A stretch of DNA of 64,000 bases from Chrysogorgia sp. JL179-B06 (GCA_035772405.1 JAYKKM010000473.1:62001-126000); one strand, 5' to 3'; positions 1 to 12,110 are shown, counted from the stretch's first letter. The notes: generated by a model not told the origin, from the sequence alone. Translations and numbers: made by a program.

Positions 1-87
1 GGTATACCGTTGTTACAGTATCCATTAAGATAAACTGGTATCATGACTATCATCAGTTTATCTTTTTAGGGAAGGTTCATTATTTAT

Positions 88-111
88 GGGGGGGGGGGGG
101 GGGGGGGGGGG
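88..111. repeat. poly-G run (G24)
   Basis: This is an uninterrupted run of 24 G. Similar homopolymers occur at 22836-22858 and, as C, at 31075-31096. Their length is likely to be uncertain in any assembly. The bases before and just after it (1-278) show nothing else that I recognise. Confidence 0.95.
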
Positions 112-278
112 CTGGTGGTCTCCAAAATGTATATATTAAAAAAAATCTGACCCCCTTTTATGCACAACCCAAATAACAGAACCCCCTAGCAACTGGTCAA
201 TGACATGATAAATAATGTTGATATTGAAATAAAAGTCATTATAGTGAGACGTTTTACAGCTACATGTATATTAATACC

Positions 279-371
279 AATATTATACCTCAACTATTGT
301 CCAATCAAAGAGCTAGATTTGCACCACGTCCACGTGACCAGTCAATTTAAGCTCGAATTCCCCGCTATTGA
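279..371 (-). repeat. Dispersed repeat, inverted relative to 30443-30532
   Basis: The stretch around the CACGTGACCAGTCAATTT motif is the reverse complement of 30443-30532, with a few differences. Both copies continue into a short G/C-richer tandem array (584-640 here, 30082-30365 there). This suggests two copies of one dispersed element, family unknown, in opposite orientation about 30 kb apart. Confidence 0.7.
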
Positions 372-413
372 CCTCGAATCACCGGCACAGTTCGAACCTT
401 GATCGAACGTTAA

Positions 414-579
414 GCCTCTTTTCCAGTCATCGCAAAAACTGGTTCGCAGCTCGCTGCGAGTACTCATGTAATTAAAAAGAACTCGCAGTGCTTGTTTGCT
501 CGTTGTGAGTTGTTTTTAATCAGATGCAAGTACTCGCAGCGAGCTGCGAACCAGTTTTTGCGATGACTGGAAAAGAGGC
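414..579. mobile_element. Foldback MITE with TTAA duplications
   Basis: Arms of about 53 bp at each end are near-perfect reverse complements (left arm begins GCCTCTTTTCCAGTCATCGC). The element is flanked by TTAA at 410-413 and 580-583. TTAA target duplications are typical of piggyBac-type transposition, so this is probably a non-autonomous piggyBac-like element; family assignment is inference. It sits inside the dispersed repeat that begins at 279. Confidence 0.75.
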
Positions 580-583
580 TTAA

Positions 584-640
584 GGTCGAACCTAGGTCGA
601 TCCTCGGTCGAACCTCGGTCGAACCTCGGTCGAACCTATG
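584..640. repeat. Short minisatellite, 11-bp unit
   Basis: About five copies of a unit close to GGTCGAACCTC lie directly after the MITE. The same type of sequence (TTCGAACCTTGATCGAACG) precedes the MITE at 391-409, so the MITE landed inside the array. Confidence 0.75.
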
Positions 641-680
641 TCGTCTGGCGTGACCGCAACCGCACTTCAAATTTCACACG

Positions 681-1125
681 ATGGGAAATACGATCATTTC
701 CGACGTTTGTCTTTTCAACGCGTTGTTCGGTGAAATGGGAAAGCTATCTATTTACGCCAGGAATCGTATTGTTTCACTGCAGTCTTCGGGAATAAATAAA
801 AAAACTACAGATAATCTTCGAGAGGAAGGAATAGTCACATCGAGATATGCGGTTAGCTCTATAGTATTTCTTTCTCGTTACCATGGGAGTGGTAGTTTAC
901 AGGATGCGCTTCGAAGTAGTAGAAAGCAACTTTTAAACGAACAGCATTGCAAATACATCGACGATAAGATGACAGAGAACAACTAGTTCACATCTGCGGA
1001 ATTGAAAACTAAACTTGGAAGAATGCGGTGTGAATGTTTCGAATTGGGTTGGAATCACAAGAAAGCATGCTACCATGTTAATCCGTGCGGAAGCCAAACA
1101 AGCTTAAAAGATTGGCGTTTTGTCT
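681..1125 (+). pseudogene. Tc1/mariner-type transposase, N-terminal relic
   Basis: An open frame from the ATG at 681 to 986 encodes about 101 residues that match the helix-turn-helix pattern of Tc1-like transposases: LSIYARNRIVSLQSSG, then LREEG, then a second helix region ending in FLSRYHGSGSLQDALRSS. After the stop, another frame (about 1010-1115) carries the matching next segment (EECGVNVSNWVGITRKH), so at least one frameshift separates the pieces. The DDE catalytic domain is absent downstream. This is a decayed, 3'-truncated copy with no intact neighbour and no visible terminal repeats. Confidence 0.65.
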
Positions 1126-1874
1126 CAAAGCTTTGACGGAGAAAGACATTTTTGAAAACGTGATATTCACGCACTAAAATAGATATCACTAGGCAACAAT
1201 AATATGACACTTCATTGTTCACATGTTGCCAAATTCGACGTCTAAATCAATACGGCGAATTGAATTAAAATTTGACAAACATTTAAGCTGCAGAACTTTT
1301 TCAGTGAATTGTATTCCAGCTGTACATGTTGGTCTATCAAAGCTAACAGTAACAGCTACTTTGTTTCAGAAGTTAGCATTCTGTTTATATGATATAATAC
1401 GTATAATATTCTATAATATGATAAATTATTGCGGTGAACAATCCGTTTTCAAAAGTTGGCGTTTTCATATTTGGAGAACGTTTTTAAAATTCCGTCGCCG
1501 TGTAAATGAGACATGAAAAAGCTTCATCCGTGTGGATAACTTCGCCCGAAACAGCACTAGAATACAATTATTATTCAATATATTCATACGGAATCCTCGT
1601 GTTGACGCCAAGTCTATTCAAACCTGTCAGGCGGTATTTTGATTTACAACGCTTTTAGTTTCTTCAACAAAGGCATTCGAATCCGTTCAAATCTAATTTT
1701 GTTAATGATGATTTTTTGACTACGTCATCAAAAATCAAAGATGCTACTCGGAAAGATACAACACTATCCTTAGTCATGCATTATATCGAGAATGAAATGC
1801 CAGAAGTATTAGGAACAATTCCAAAAGAAGTGAAAAGTTTCTAGAGTTGTCGACTTTAATTAACCATTGAAGAT
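1126..1874. other. No gene recognised
   Basis: This is AT-rich sequence with only short unconvincing open frames (for example 1223-1516). I see no domain, repeat array or RNA gene here. Confidence 0.6.
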
Positions 1875-2765
1875 GGATGGATAATGTGAGGTCAAAGAGT
1901 GGTTATTCCCCAGAGCATGGTCGGTGATATGGTGGCCAAAGATGGATGCCGACCTAGAAGTAAAAGTCAAAACATGTGAGCAATGTCAAGTGAAACAAAA
2001 GGCGCCTGCATCTGCAGCGTTACATCCTTGTGAATTTCCCCATAAACCATGGTAGACTTTCTCCACATATATAGACTTTGCGGTCCATTTTGTGGCAAGA
2101 TGCTCTTAATAATACATTCTCAAAGTGGTTAGATGTACATGTCAAGCAAACATCAACCAGTGCCGCAACAGTGGAGAGAGTACGAGCAACATTTTCGACT
2201 CACGGCCTGCCAGAGGTGATTGTAAGTAACAATGGTCCGAACTTTACCAGTGAAGAATTTGAAATATTTTTGGAATCCAATGGTATAAGACATGTCAAGA
2301 CAGCAACGTAGAGTACCATCGATGAGCATTCAATGGAGTAGCTGAAAGAGCTGTGCAGACCGTGAAAGAAGGTATCAAGAAACATGGAAACAAAATTGAA
2401 ACCAAAGTTTATTCCAGTACAGAATAACACCGCACACCACCACTGGTCAAACACCAGCAGAGTTACTAATGAATCGCGAACTCAAGTCACGCTTAGATCT
2501 TGTTCGACCTGATGTCGACAGAACTGTTAGAGAAAAACAAGAAAAGCAAAAACAGCAGCATGATCAGCATATTCGAGAAAGAAAGTTTGATGCTCAAGAT
2601 CCTGTTTACACCACTAATGATGGAAAAGGAAACAAGTGGATTCCTGCAACCATAACTGAGAAAACTGGCCCTGCAGTGTCTTACACAGCAGTTTTGTAGG
2701 ATGGTAGAAAAACCAAAAGTCATCAGGATCTAATTCTTAAGCGAAAGAACACGTCAGCCCGAAAG
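1875..2765 (+). pseudogene. Ty3/Gypsy pol relic (integrase region)
   Basis: Translation in shifting + frames gives the 3' part of a gypsy polyprotein. A WWPKMDADLEVKVKTCEQCQ segment (zinc-binding and linker region) lies around 1930-1995, then the integrase core with KWLDVHVKQTSTSAATVERV and the motif LPEVIVSNNGPNFTSEEF (2205-2265), where the catalytic Asp position reads Asn. The post-core region MNRELKSRLDLVRPDVD lies around 2470-2520, followed by the C-terminal beta-barrel region. Stops and frame changes are frequent. It is followed by a polypurine tract and an LTR start, so this is the 3' half of one old insertion; the gag, protease and RT parts are not visible upstream. Confidence 0.8.
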
Positions 2766-2968
2766 ACAAGAGAAACAACCAGATGACGATAACCGAGAAG
2801 AGGACAAGGAAATAGTTGAGAGCCAACCCGTAAACATGTCAATCGGCCCAGCAAATGATGCACAGACAAAAACTCTCATTTTTCGAAGCGAAGTCACACT
2901 CGCCCTGAGTATCTATAATATTGACACTTAAACAGATGACATGATCAAGTCAGAGTAAGTTAAATCCG

Positions 2969-2981
2969 AAGAGGGAGGAAT
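2969..2981 (+). other. Polypurine tract of the gypsy relic
   Basis: GAAGAGGGAGGAA lies immediately before TGTAGTAAC. A purine run followed by TG is the usual boundary between internal sequence and 3' LTR, and it lies at the expected place downstream of integrase. Confidence 0.65.
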
Positions 2982-4750
2982 GTAGTAACTATGACGTCAC
3001 CTGTAAACAGTGGCGAAGCTAGCGGTCATGCTAGTCATGCTCAGCATGACTAAAAATTTCCTGAAAATATATAGTTTTGTTTGCTTTTATTTACTTTATT
3101 TGAAATCTCTCCTTAGAACTTTGAAGTCGTGTGCATTTCGAAGAGAACAAGCAATAATAGTTCACGCATATTACGCGGATATTCTCGCTCCTTATCCGTC
3201 CCTGATTGATCGGGCGTCTAAAACCGCCGTCTTCATTCCCAGGCTCTTTTGTTCAGCCTTGCCCCGGCCCAAGTCATGCTCTTTGTGAATAGCATGACCA
3301 GCTATATGAACAGTCATGCTTATTCTCGAAATATGATTGGTTGACGGCACTTGACGCATGCTCAGTTTGCCTATTTTAGACAAGCTGGTCATGCTATTTT
3401 GGTGAGCATGACCATAGCCTGATAGCCCAAAATATTAGCTTTCCGCCTTACCAACCATGGCCTGACTGCACAGTGCGTCTGTTTAAGGAGATCCTTGATT
3501 TATCATGGCATCAACGAGCTCTGATTCTGTCCAAACAGTCCTTGTTTGTGAACTGCTTAGAAAACCGTTTTCGGTTCGAAACATCACAGCGACAAATGCC
3601 GGTTCTTGGCCATTCGTCTTTCTTTCGTTTTATTGGCAATGAATCGCAGTTGAAAATGTTTACCGAGAATTGTAAACCGGCAAACCATTGCAAAGATTCT
3701 CTCCAAGATGACTAGATGACAGAAGCACGGATGAGAGATCAATCATGAAGACGGAATGGACAGCCGAAGGGCGAAGGACAGGAAAATATTATTATGCTGT
3801 GTTGACATTTATCCGTGAGACTCCGTAATATTAATTATTATGAAACGTTGTTTTTGTCTGATTTAAATAAATTCTATATCGAAATGATCACTTGAATCTG
3901 GCGAATCGAACGCTGTACGTTTCGTCTACTTAAAATATGAATATCAGATGTTATATGAGAAAATGCGTAAGCGAGTAAAGTACCCAAACCTCGTATTTAA
4001 ATTAAAATCAAAGGACATGGCTTCAAGATCTATTCGACGTTTACCCGGTGATTCAATGCTTTTATGTCCATTAAGGCGATATAATTTCGTAAAAGATATG
4101 TTTCGTATACCTTGCCGTTGATTTTTATAAACGTTTTGTCACACGAAGACCTTCAATCGAACAGATATTAGAAAAAATAGCATTGCCGTGTTTACTGTTT
4201 ACATTAAAATTTGCGTGTCAGGCGTTATGCATTGGGAGGGCTGAGGGCGGGCTAGCCTGCGTGCGACGGCTGATTTTTCTTTGCATTAGTTCGTAGGCAT
4301 GCTGATGCGCTCTGATATAAAAAGAAACGGTCCAAAATATGAAATTTTATAAACCTTTGAGCTGAAAAATCACCGCTCAGAATGCAGGAAATGCCATTTA
4401 CGGGAATTACGAACCCCTCTAGAAAGCCTCGCGCCTTCGGCACTCGGATTATTAGTTAGCATGACCTCCCATTTGGGACCAGCTTCGCCACTGCCTGTAA
4501 AGACACAGCGTGTAAACTGGATACGACAGATAGTCTTAGTCGCCTATACTATTGTAAAGTGTAACTTGATCCTTGCAGCACACTAATCTTGGGTTGCTGT
4601 GCTTTAACTGATGTCCAGACTTCCGCGACCTATGCAGAGTCGACATGAATCTCGATCTTTGAAAAATATGGATTTATGTTGGCAAATCCGGGGGTTGCGG
4701 TGGCACTCATGAAGCACGTGCGAAACAGGTAGCAAGCTCAACTGCGCATG
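2982..4750 (+). repeat. 3' LTR of the gypsy relic, split by a hAT element
   Basis: The LTR begins TGTAGTAACTATGACGTCA at 2982 and is interrupted after 3007 by a 1.49-kb insertion. LTR sequence resumes at about 4502. Its 3' end is not certain because no second LTR is available for comparison; the end given is a guess. Confidence 0.5.
3008..4493. mobile_element. Non-autonomous hAT-type element, 1486 bp
   Basis: Inverted termini CAGTGGCGAAGCT / AGCTTCGCCACTG are flanked by an exact 8-bp duplication CCTGTAAA (3000-3007 and 4494-4501). An 8-bp duplication with CAGTGG-like ends is typical of hAT elements. No transposase frame is present; the open frames inside are short and unrelated to hAT. Part of the interior (about 4130-4240) matches 22741-22845, so the family has other copies nearby. 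It is inserted in the gypsy LTR and is therefore younger than it. Confidence 0.85.
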
Positions 4751-6062
4751 TTTCACTACGTGTGGCTTTGTTTGAGAAACCTTGCCTTCGTTCTCAGCGT
4801 GCTGAAGATTTACAGTACGGTCAGAACAATCCCTTTACTCGTTTACGTCAGGTCTCTACTTGCTTGTGGAAGTATTCGTCAAGGTTGTGAATATTTTAGT
4901 GCCGAGTCTCGAGGGAACCAGTGTTCTTTATGAATTTATCGGCGCTTTAAAACGCACAGAACATTCCTGTTATCGAGTGGAATACGGCAACAAATGACAG
5001 CGCCCTAATTCAAGCAGACATTATAACCTACTGTAAATGTTTTGAGAACGGTGACATCCCGCGTGTTATTTTAATATTAGAAGGCTGTATGGTCCCCTTG
5101 ATGCGTGGTTTAGATTCTACATTCTATTTATTTTATACTCATGCTACAAGTATAGCACAGTTCTAGAATTATTCTGCTGGCATGCCCGATCCTAAACACT
5201 GCTCCAACCTCGTATACACACTGCTCCTGTGTCAGTTCCGAGGCAGCATTTCACTTCTGTTAGTCACTTTTATTTAACTTTTGTACAGTACGTCACTTTC
5301 AGTCCGCTATGCGTCCTTGTATACATCAGTTTCAGTCTCCCACGCAACTTATTTTTCTCAATTATGTTCATTTTGAAAGTATACACCAAACATATGAAGA
5401 GACAGAAATGAACCAATAATGTCAAATTTATAGTACCAAAGTCAAGCCGAGTCAAAATGGTACATTTTTTATAGAACAAATTGCAGAATTAACACAAAAT
5501 AACGAAAGAAGCCCTCAAAAAACTCTTGTGAGAAAAACAGGTTAACGAAGGATTTCGTTTTACCCTTTTCCTCCCATGCATTGTCAAACAACTGATGTCA
5601 CTAGCAGGTCATATAACATTACTTAATCATTTTCTAGTACTCGGTTATTGAAATTTTGTCGGTCGAGGAGGAATTCTTTCGTTCGCGTTGGCATCATGCT
5701 TCGTTTTCCGAACAATAGTTATGACACATTGCGAATGCTCCCGGGAGCAGAAGTATTGATATTTTATTATCGCCTACTACGGAAAAATTGAAATATATAT
5801 TTGGATTTCTCTTTATCTATGTACTGTATAGTCTTTTATAGACATCCGCTGGGCATTAAAACAAATAGCATATCTTTCTCGTTTGTCTCGCAATTTTATT
5901 TAAAGCCGTGCTTATGAAGCCAATTCATTTCGAGTAGTTCAATGTTCAATATTCCCTTAGGACATATGGTAAAGAGAAACTCATTTAAAATGTTATACCA
6001 CTAAGATAGACTATAAAAGAACGGTGATCACTAGAAAGTATACTTTAAAATAAGTTTTTAAG
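4751..6062. other. No gene recognised
   Basis: The interval probably starts with the end of the gypsy LTR. Open frames at 4748-4933, 5229-5411 and 5270-5479 show no family features. Nothing else is supported. Confidence 0.55.
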
Positions 6063-6139
6063 TCCGCGGAAAGATTGAAAACTAGTTGTTCGAGAGTTAG
6101 TAGGAAGGTTAGTATGAGGGTTTGATTTTGGGTTAGGGA

Positions 6140-6418
6140 TTGAAATGGCTGCCATTTTATGAAGATGCTAAAATAGCTAAATGTAGCATTGCTTTCCAAA
6201 GACACAGGGTACTTTGCCTTCATAATAGGCAAACTAGATACTCTAATTATAATTTAGTCTGTCCAAGATTTACCCGTCAGACTGACGGAGGAAGAACATT
6301 TACTACAACTACTTGTCGAGTATGGAACAGTTTACCCCTATATTTAAGAACAAAAGACTCGTTGTACTCCTTCAAGCATGCTTTATGGAATGAAATTTTT
6401 AATCAACAGAAATTTTAA
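6140..6418 (+). pseudogene. LINE reverse transcriptase, C-terminal fragment
   Basis: The 92-residue frame ends with RTFTTTTCRVWNSLPLYLRT and SFKHALWNEIF, a pattern typical of the very C-terminus of CR1/jockey-clade LINE polyproteins. Only this end is present, as expected for a 5'-truncated copy. It is followed by a short untranslated stretch and the pentamer microsatellite, which is the likely 3' tail. Confidence 0.75.
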
Positions 6419-6496
6419 AATAATTTTATAGTTTAATGTTATATGTATTCTTATCTATTGTAATGTATATAGTTTCATCTATTTAACTCATTTGTA

Positions 6497-6810
6497 AGTC
6501 TTTACCTTACCTTACCTAGTTACCTTACCTAGTTACCTTACCTTACCTTACCTTACCTTACCTTACCTTACCTTACCTTACCTTACCTTACCTTACCTTA
6601 CCTTACCTTACCTTACCTTACCTCACCTCACCTCACCTCACCTCACCTCACCTCACCTCACCTCACCTCACCTCACCTCACCTGTACCTGTACCTGTTTA
6701 CCTTACCTTACCTTACCTTACCTTACCTTACCTTACCTTACCTCACCTCACCTCACCTTACCTTACCTTACCTTACCTTACCTTACCTTACCTTACCTGT
6801 ACCTGTACCT
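6497..6810. repeat. Pentamer microsatellite (CCTTA)n/(CCTCA)n
   Basis: About 60 pentamers are mostly CCTTA, with an internal block of CCTCA and a few CCTGTA hexamers. It lies just downstream of the LINE fragment and probably grew from its tail. Confidence 0.95.
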
Positions 6811-6925
6811 TTGGGTTATTTTTCAAACCTTTATACTAACCCTCACCCTAATATTAACCCTCGTACTAACCTTCGTACTAACCCTCAAACAACTAGTTTT
6901 CAGTCTTTCCGCGGAAACCTTATGT

Positions 6926-8324
6926 TATAGCACACTTTCTAGGAATCCTGGTGATTGTAAATATGGGAGAAATTACTAAGAAAGTTACTTGAACAATCTG
7001 AAGATCCTGAAATGGAATCGCTAGACATTCAATAAGACTATCAGTTTTCTGGATGAATGTTTATCAAACACCTTGACATCATCAGTACACTTTCCAGTTA
7101 TATTCAGACCCAGTCCCTGGGACAGATTTTTTTGGAAATGAATTTTTTAAGAAAATAACAAATACAAAATTGTGCAGTTCTATACATGATTAATAATGGC
7201 AAAAATTACACTTTATAGGCACTTGAGTGAAATTACCAACGTGTTCCTGGAAGCGTTATTCAACAGAAGTTGTGCAGTTGTACTTCCGTTTTCGTTTTAT
7301 TGATTCTACAACGTTTACATATTTGAAAAACACGTAACCTTGAAATGACATTGAAATTTACAGATACATCTCTCAGTTACAACAATTTTTAACTTCCGCA
7401 CGATTAAAAACACGGACTGAAGTACCTGTACCAAAGTCGTCCAAAAATAGCGCGAATTTGCGACTTTATGAACAACGATACGGAGGAAGCGATAGTGAAA
7501 GTGAAATCTGTACTGTATATGCGGCATGATTGTTTAAACATAACCAAAAAGATACAATCCCCGTGGCTACATTTCCCAGCTCAATGATTGAGGTTTTAAA
7601 CGAACGTAAATAAATGGTCTATAAAACAAAATAAATGGTCTATACCTGTCTAAAAGGCATGCACTGTAGTTGACTGAATACCTACTAAATGATGCGTTCT
7701 AAGAGCTATGTGTGTAGAGCGGTATATAGTTTCGTAAGAATCAAGACTATTAACGTAATACCAATTTTGAATACAATTGTCATCCTTGTGAATCCTATTT
7801 ACTCGCTAGAGTCGAAACGACGTATTGTAACATCCGTTAGTGAATCAAAAAACAAGTCTGGGTTGTTTAAAAACAATTTTCGGCATAACGTGAGGGTCAT
7901 CATTGTCAGGAAATGTGACAGTGCATAGACTGAATGATTTTATATAAAATGCAATATACGATACATGGACGATTATCGATCTCAAATCCTCAGAAAATGT
8001 TACTCAGTTCCGGAAAGCGATCGAATGGAGCCTGTAACGTTCTGACTGCCGAAGAAACGCAATAAACATTTAGCTATCGAGACTCAGATGGGAGCGAAGG
8101 TTACAATGATGTGCTGTTTCAATTGATATATGTATACTGCCGCAAGTACGAGGATTTGAGCTTGATGATTTTCCATGTATCGTCTGTCTTCTTCAAGCTC
8201 CCGCATTCACCACAGTAATGTAAGGGAATTAATGTTGAAGATGATCAAAAACAAACCATCTTACCTTTGACGTTTAGGTGATTAGCATGCGATGAATATC
8301 AAACCTTTGGCTTGGCTCACAGCT
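6926..8324. other. No gene recognised
   Basis: This is AT-rich sequence with short frames only (7315-7527, 7689-7928). The stretch 8085-8140 (ATCGAGACTCAGATGGGAGC...) resembles 46206-46290, which lies beside SINE-like sequence there. I see nothing coding. Confidence 0.55.
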
Positions 8325-8400
8325 TCCGTAGATGAGTGTGCTAGAGCGCTGACCTAGAATTCAGGGTCGCGGGGGTTCGATACCGAAAGGCCTTGATGTT
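8325..8400 (+). mobile_element. tRNA-derived SINE-like fragment
   Basis: The stretch has a tRNA-like pattern: GTGCTAGAGCGCTGACCTAG, then GGGTCGCGGG followed by GGTTCGATACC, which resembles a B box. It does not fold as a complete tRNA by eye, so a tRNA-derived SINE or tRNA relic is the better call. Confidence 0.5.
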
Positions 8401-9056
8401 GCTGCCTCGTACCTCAATCCTTGTACGCGCGCGTACTGGCAAGGTGGAGGAGCGGGGCGAGCGAGGCGCGAAGTGGTTGCTGGGAAGGCTTGATGTTGAA
8501 TTTTCGCAACTGACTCGGTTGGATGTAATAATGACATATTTAGCAAAGAAGACGCGGACATCAAGACGTCGTGAAACCTTGGCAAAGATCTTGAAACCGA
8601 TTCATTTTTACTTCCGGTATTAGTGGCGACGTCGTCTTCGTATTATTATTGTAATGGAGCCGTAGTTTGTGTTCTAAATTACGGGAAAACCTTCGATAAC
8701 TGATTCATTTTAGCATCTTAAAAAATCAGAGACAGATAGTCTCTGTAGCCTACAGTAAAACCATATAGGGTCTATTCAAGATGGCCGCCGCGAAATATTC
8801 CCGGCTTCATTTTAATGCAGGATCTAAACAATAGTTTCTCGATCCAGTCTTTACTATTTAGAGATCAGTGTCGTGAATGTCACGACGCTATTACGACGCT
8901 ATTTCACTGTTTTCACTTCCTCACCAGGACCTCACCGTTTTTGTTTATTTATTTATTTATTTTTAATTTTGTCCATTTACAACTTTCATTTATTACACAC
9001 AAAGATTTATGATTATTGTAGGGCTAGGGATCTACTGGAAACCTTTACAGGCTTTT
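8401..9056. other. No gene recognised
   Basis: I see no homology, domain or repeat structure apart from a short TTTA repeat near 8945-8965. Confidence 0.5.
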
Positions 9057-9058
9057 TA

Positions 9059-9579
9059 TTAAAGTGCTTATAAACCCAAAATGGGTTTTTGGTGATTCGG
9101 ATAGAGCATAAAAAGTTAGTTAATCACTTCTGGATTACTTTTTGCGTTAAACTTTTAGTTTCGGAGATATAACGGCTCAAACATGCAAATTGTGCCATTT
9201 TTTGGAAAAAAGTAGCGCCACCAAAATAACACACAGGGACCTGGATCCGAGGAACCCATCTTCAACAACAACTAGGCTTTTGTATAGGAGAAGACAGCTA
9301 TCTTAAGAGTTTTTATTGAAAAATGCCCAAACGATGTGTCTTTACGATGTTACCTTGTCTACTCGAATTGTAATATATTTTTATAAGTATTGAAACATAA
9401 CACGTTCCTCGGATCCAGTCTCCCGGCATGCGCTACTTTTTTTCACAAATTGTGACTTTGAGCCCTTATATCTCCGAAACTAAAAGTTTAAGGCAAAAAC
9501 TAATCTAGAACTTATTAACTAACTTTTTATGCTCTATCCGAATCACCAAAAAGCCATTTTGGGTTTATAAGCACTTTAA
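9059..9579. mobile_element. Foldback MITE, 521 bp, TA duplications
   Basis: Ends TTAAAGTGCTTATAAACCC / GGGTTTATAAGCACTTTAA are followed inward by about 200 bp of imperfect inverted repeat on each side (shared pieces include TTTCGGAGATATAA and GGATCCGAGGAA). TA flanks both sides (9057-9058, 9580-9581), consistent with a Tc1/mariner-type non-autonomous element. No transposase frame is present. Confidence 0.75.
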
Positions 9580-10120
9580 TACCCCTAGTTAAAATTATAT
9601 TTTAATTAATATTTAAATAAAAATCAGTTCAAAATATTAATATAAAATAATAATTGTTTATATTATTATTAATTAATTAATATAAAATAGTAATTGTTTA
9701 TAACTGGACTGTGGAGTCTCATTCCCAATCACTCCTTTTTGTCGTGTTCGTACACCCAAGGTATTTCCCTCTTCGAAAACGAACGGCCCGCTGCGGGCGG
9801 GGAGACGGAGATAAGTCCCTGGTGTTTCGCATCCGCGCTTTGAGATGCTACTTTTAGTTGAATGAACTCACGCCAACTATTCCTTTTATTTTTGTACTAC
9901 TTTAAATCACTTTCTGCATTACAGTAAGGTACCTCAGTAGTCAAAATTCTGTAGGAATGATCTCTCGATCTTCCCTCGTCCCCAGACCGCCTCACTACTC
10001 GGCCGGGAAAACAAACTAAATTTACTAATTAAAGCAATGTTCAGAACACCTGGGTACGAGGTTGGAGATTATCTCGCTCGCGAGGATCAGACTAGCTTTT
10101 TATTTTTATGTTTAAATATA
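9580..10120. other. No gene recognised
   Basis: AT-rich direct duplication near 9620-9700 (ATTAATATAAAATA repeated), then unremarkable sequence. Confidence 0.5.
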
Positions 10121-10190
10121 TAGTCCCTGACAGGAATAGAATCCTCAACCTTCTGATCTCCGATTGAGCTATCAGAACTCAGATGGCGCT
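10120..10190 (-). mobile_element. tRNA-derived SINE-like fragment
   Basis: On the minus strand the sequence reads GATAGCTCAATCGGAG (A-box-like), then AGATCAGAAGGTTGAGG and ATTCCTGTCAGGGAC. The same order of blocks appears on the plus strand at 46383-46450, so the two belong to one SINE-like family. Confidence 0.55.
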
Positions 10191-10414
10191 ATCCGGAGCA
10201 TTTGGAGTGAATTGTGCCTGGGCATAAAAAAGGATTGATAATCATAAATTTTAGTCATAAATTTGGAAACATTTTTTCAGAATGTCTTTAGGCATTTGTA
10301 GTATTTGATCATAGATATAGGAAACAATGACATGGATTGCGGACTCGTAATACATTATATAGATGGCAGTGCCTCCCCTTTATGTAAATCCGCGCGGTAC
10401 CATCAACAAATAGT

Positions 10415-10565
10415 TCAGAATCCGCCAGGAGAATTTAGTACAGTCCAACCCGGATTCGTAGATATATCACCAGCTGAGAAAAGCAAGACAGGCAAGGAGC
10501 AGTATTTTATAAGTTTGATGATTCCAGTTAGCTTCTTGTCGGAGCTAATTCGGTCATGGAATTGG
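10415..10565 (-). pseudogene. LINE 5' fragment with 2A-like motif (tentative)
   Basis: The minus-strand frame ends with LLFSAGDISTNPGW. This resembles the hydrophobic stretch and 2A-like GDIExNPGP motif found near the start of some CR1-like LINE polyproteins, but two motif positions differ (S for E, W for P). No other LINE sequence is evident around it, so the call is tentative. Confidence 0.35.
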
Positions 10566-11384
10566 CGTGTCGTGTTACACATGTAAAAGGAACTTGAGAT
10601 AGTTCTAATCCCATTTGATGATTCTTGAAGCATTAGACCTCTTAAAAATATATAACAGAGGTAGAGAATATACATTTTATGCAGAGCGCCATGCTGTGCA
10701 CGCAAAATAATATTTTGGGCTCGCATTTTGAGTTGGCCTTATCCAAAATGGCGGTTAGGATTAGATTCGGGTTTAGTTTCCTACTCACGAGCCGCGCATC
10801 AGCCAATGACAGCCCGTGTATTTTATCAAGGCATTTCGCAATCTTCCGCGGAAATAAACATCCGGTTTGAGTTAAATTCCAAGAAAATTTCCCACAAAGA
10901 TGGCAGGAAATTTAAAACGAAAGTCAAATGGTATGGTATTTAAATTGTAATGAAATACATGTATGACCAACAGGATATAGATTCAGTTTTCAGGTTATCA
11001 TGTTGCTAAAACATTACTATAGCTGCAGCGCGGCAGTAGGTAAAATTTAGGTGGCGTTTACACTGTATCGGATAGGATGTCGTTTCGTCTCCGAAAGTGT
11101 ACCAGATAAGCATCTTGTTTATATATGGACTATGTCAACGTAGATCAAAGGAGGAAAGTTATAAGCAGTTTATATATGTTTCATGTAATGTAAAATGTAC
11201 TGTCCCAAACCGCATGCTTTCCTATATATAATATTTACAAAATATTTTTCATATTTATTTATTTATTTTATAGTTTATTTTTCTTTCTATTTTAAAACTT
11301 TGAACTGACTTAAACAAATAATGTATAGACAATCATATTATAGCGACTGAAATTAAGGATTTACACCACGAGTGGTGCAAAGCA
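10566..11384. other. No gene recognised
   Basis: I see no coding signal or repeat structure in this interval. Confidence 0.5.
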
Positions 11385-11862
11385 TTAAAGTGCACAGGAA
11401 ATGAAAATTAAATTTGTCTTATTTGAAAGAACTCTTGAAATGATAAATGAACTCTGTCTATAGTTTTTCCATATCGCTTTTCGTTCCTGAGATATTGCGA
11501 TTAATTGTTTGATATGTAAATAACACACTGTATACGTCACATTGTATAATGAGTTGTTGAGAAACCCATGTATATTATTGAAATTATTCTGTTAAATCAA
11601 TCGAATCTTTCATTATTAGGTGTCATAAGATAAATACCCCTTACACGCGCAGTTTAGTGTGACTTTGTTTAATAACTTCAACGATATTTCTACTTTTATA
11701 ATGACTCATTATTTAATATGACATATTTACATATCAAACAAATCAAAATATCTCAAGAACGAAAAACGATATGAAAAAACATAGCTGGAGTTCCTTTGTC
11801 ATTTCAAGAGTTCTTTCAATTAAGACAAACTTAATTTTCATTTCATACAGTATACACTTTAA
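11385..11862. mobile_element. Foldback MITE, about 480 bp
   Basis: Ends are TTAAAGTGCACAGGAAATGAA on the left and a matching reverse complement ending CACTTTAA on the right. About 130 bp of imperfect inverted repeat follows on each side, including TTTCAAGAGTTCTTTC and TATCGTTTTTCGTTC-type segments. The termini resemble the MITE at 9059-9579. Relatives occur at 22097-22500, and a single arm at about 25755-25830. I found no clear target duplication. Confidence 0.65.
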
Positions 11863-12110
11863 TTGCACAAGCAAAATCATATGATTACTTGTCTATTATA
11901 TCCATGGCAAAAGTACAATGTTGTCAATATTAACAAAATGTTTTAGTTTTTCTCTCAACCAATGAGAATGCAGTAATTTTGTCATGCATATAATAAATTC
12001 AACATAATAAATGTAAACTTAAATGTTTAACTTAAATGTAAACTTAAATGTAAATTAATAAATGTAAATGGTGTCTTTGAGTGACAGTTATAAGTTTATT
12101 CCATTGCCAG

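Larger units (their letters stand above)
6063..6915. mobile_element. Inverted-repeat element split by a LINE tail
   Basis: Arms at 6063-6123 and 6857-6915 are imperfect reverse complements that end in TCCGCGGAAAGA / TCTTTCCGCGGA and include GTACTAACC-type repeats. A LINE fragment plus its microsatellite tail lies between them, so a foldback element of about 130 bp was probably split by a retrotransposed LINE end. I could not define a target duplication. Confidence 0.55.

Noticed and set aside
8325..8400. Functional tRNA gene
   Set aside because: It has B-box-like sequence but incomplete stems and no proper acceptor pairing. The same holds for 10120-10190, 46386-46450 and 62986-63055, so they are called SINE-like or tRNA-like.
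12068..12110. 12068 ATG as the certain start of the ADAR gene
   Set aside because: The frame is open and in phase, but an acceptor-like CCATTGCCAG at 12101-12110 gives an equally good exon start; left undecided in the exon entry.
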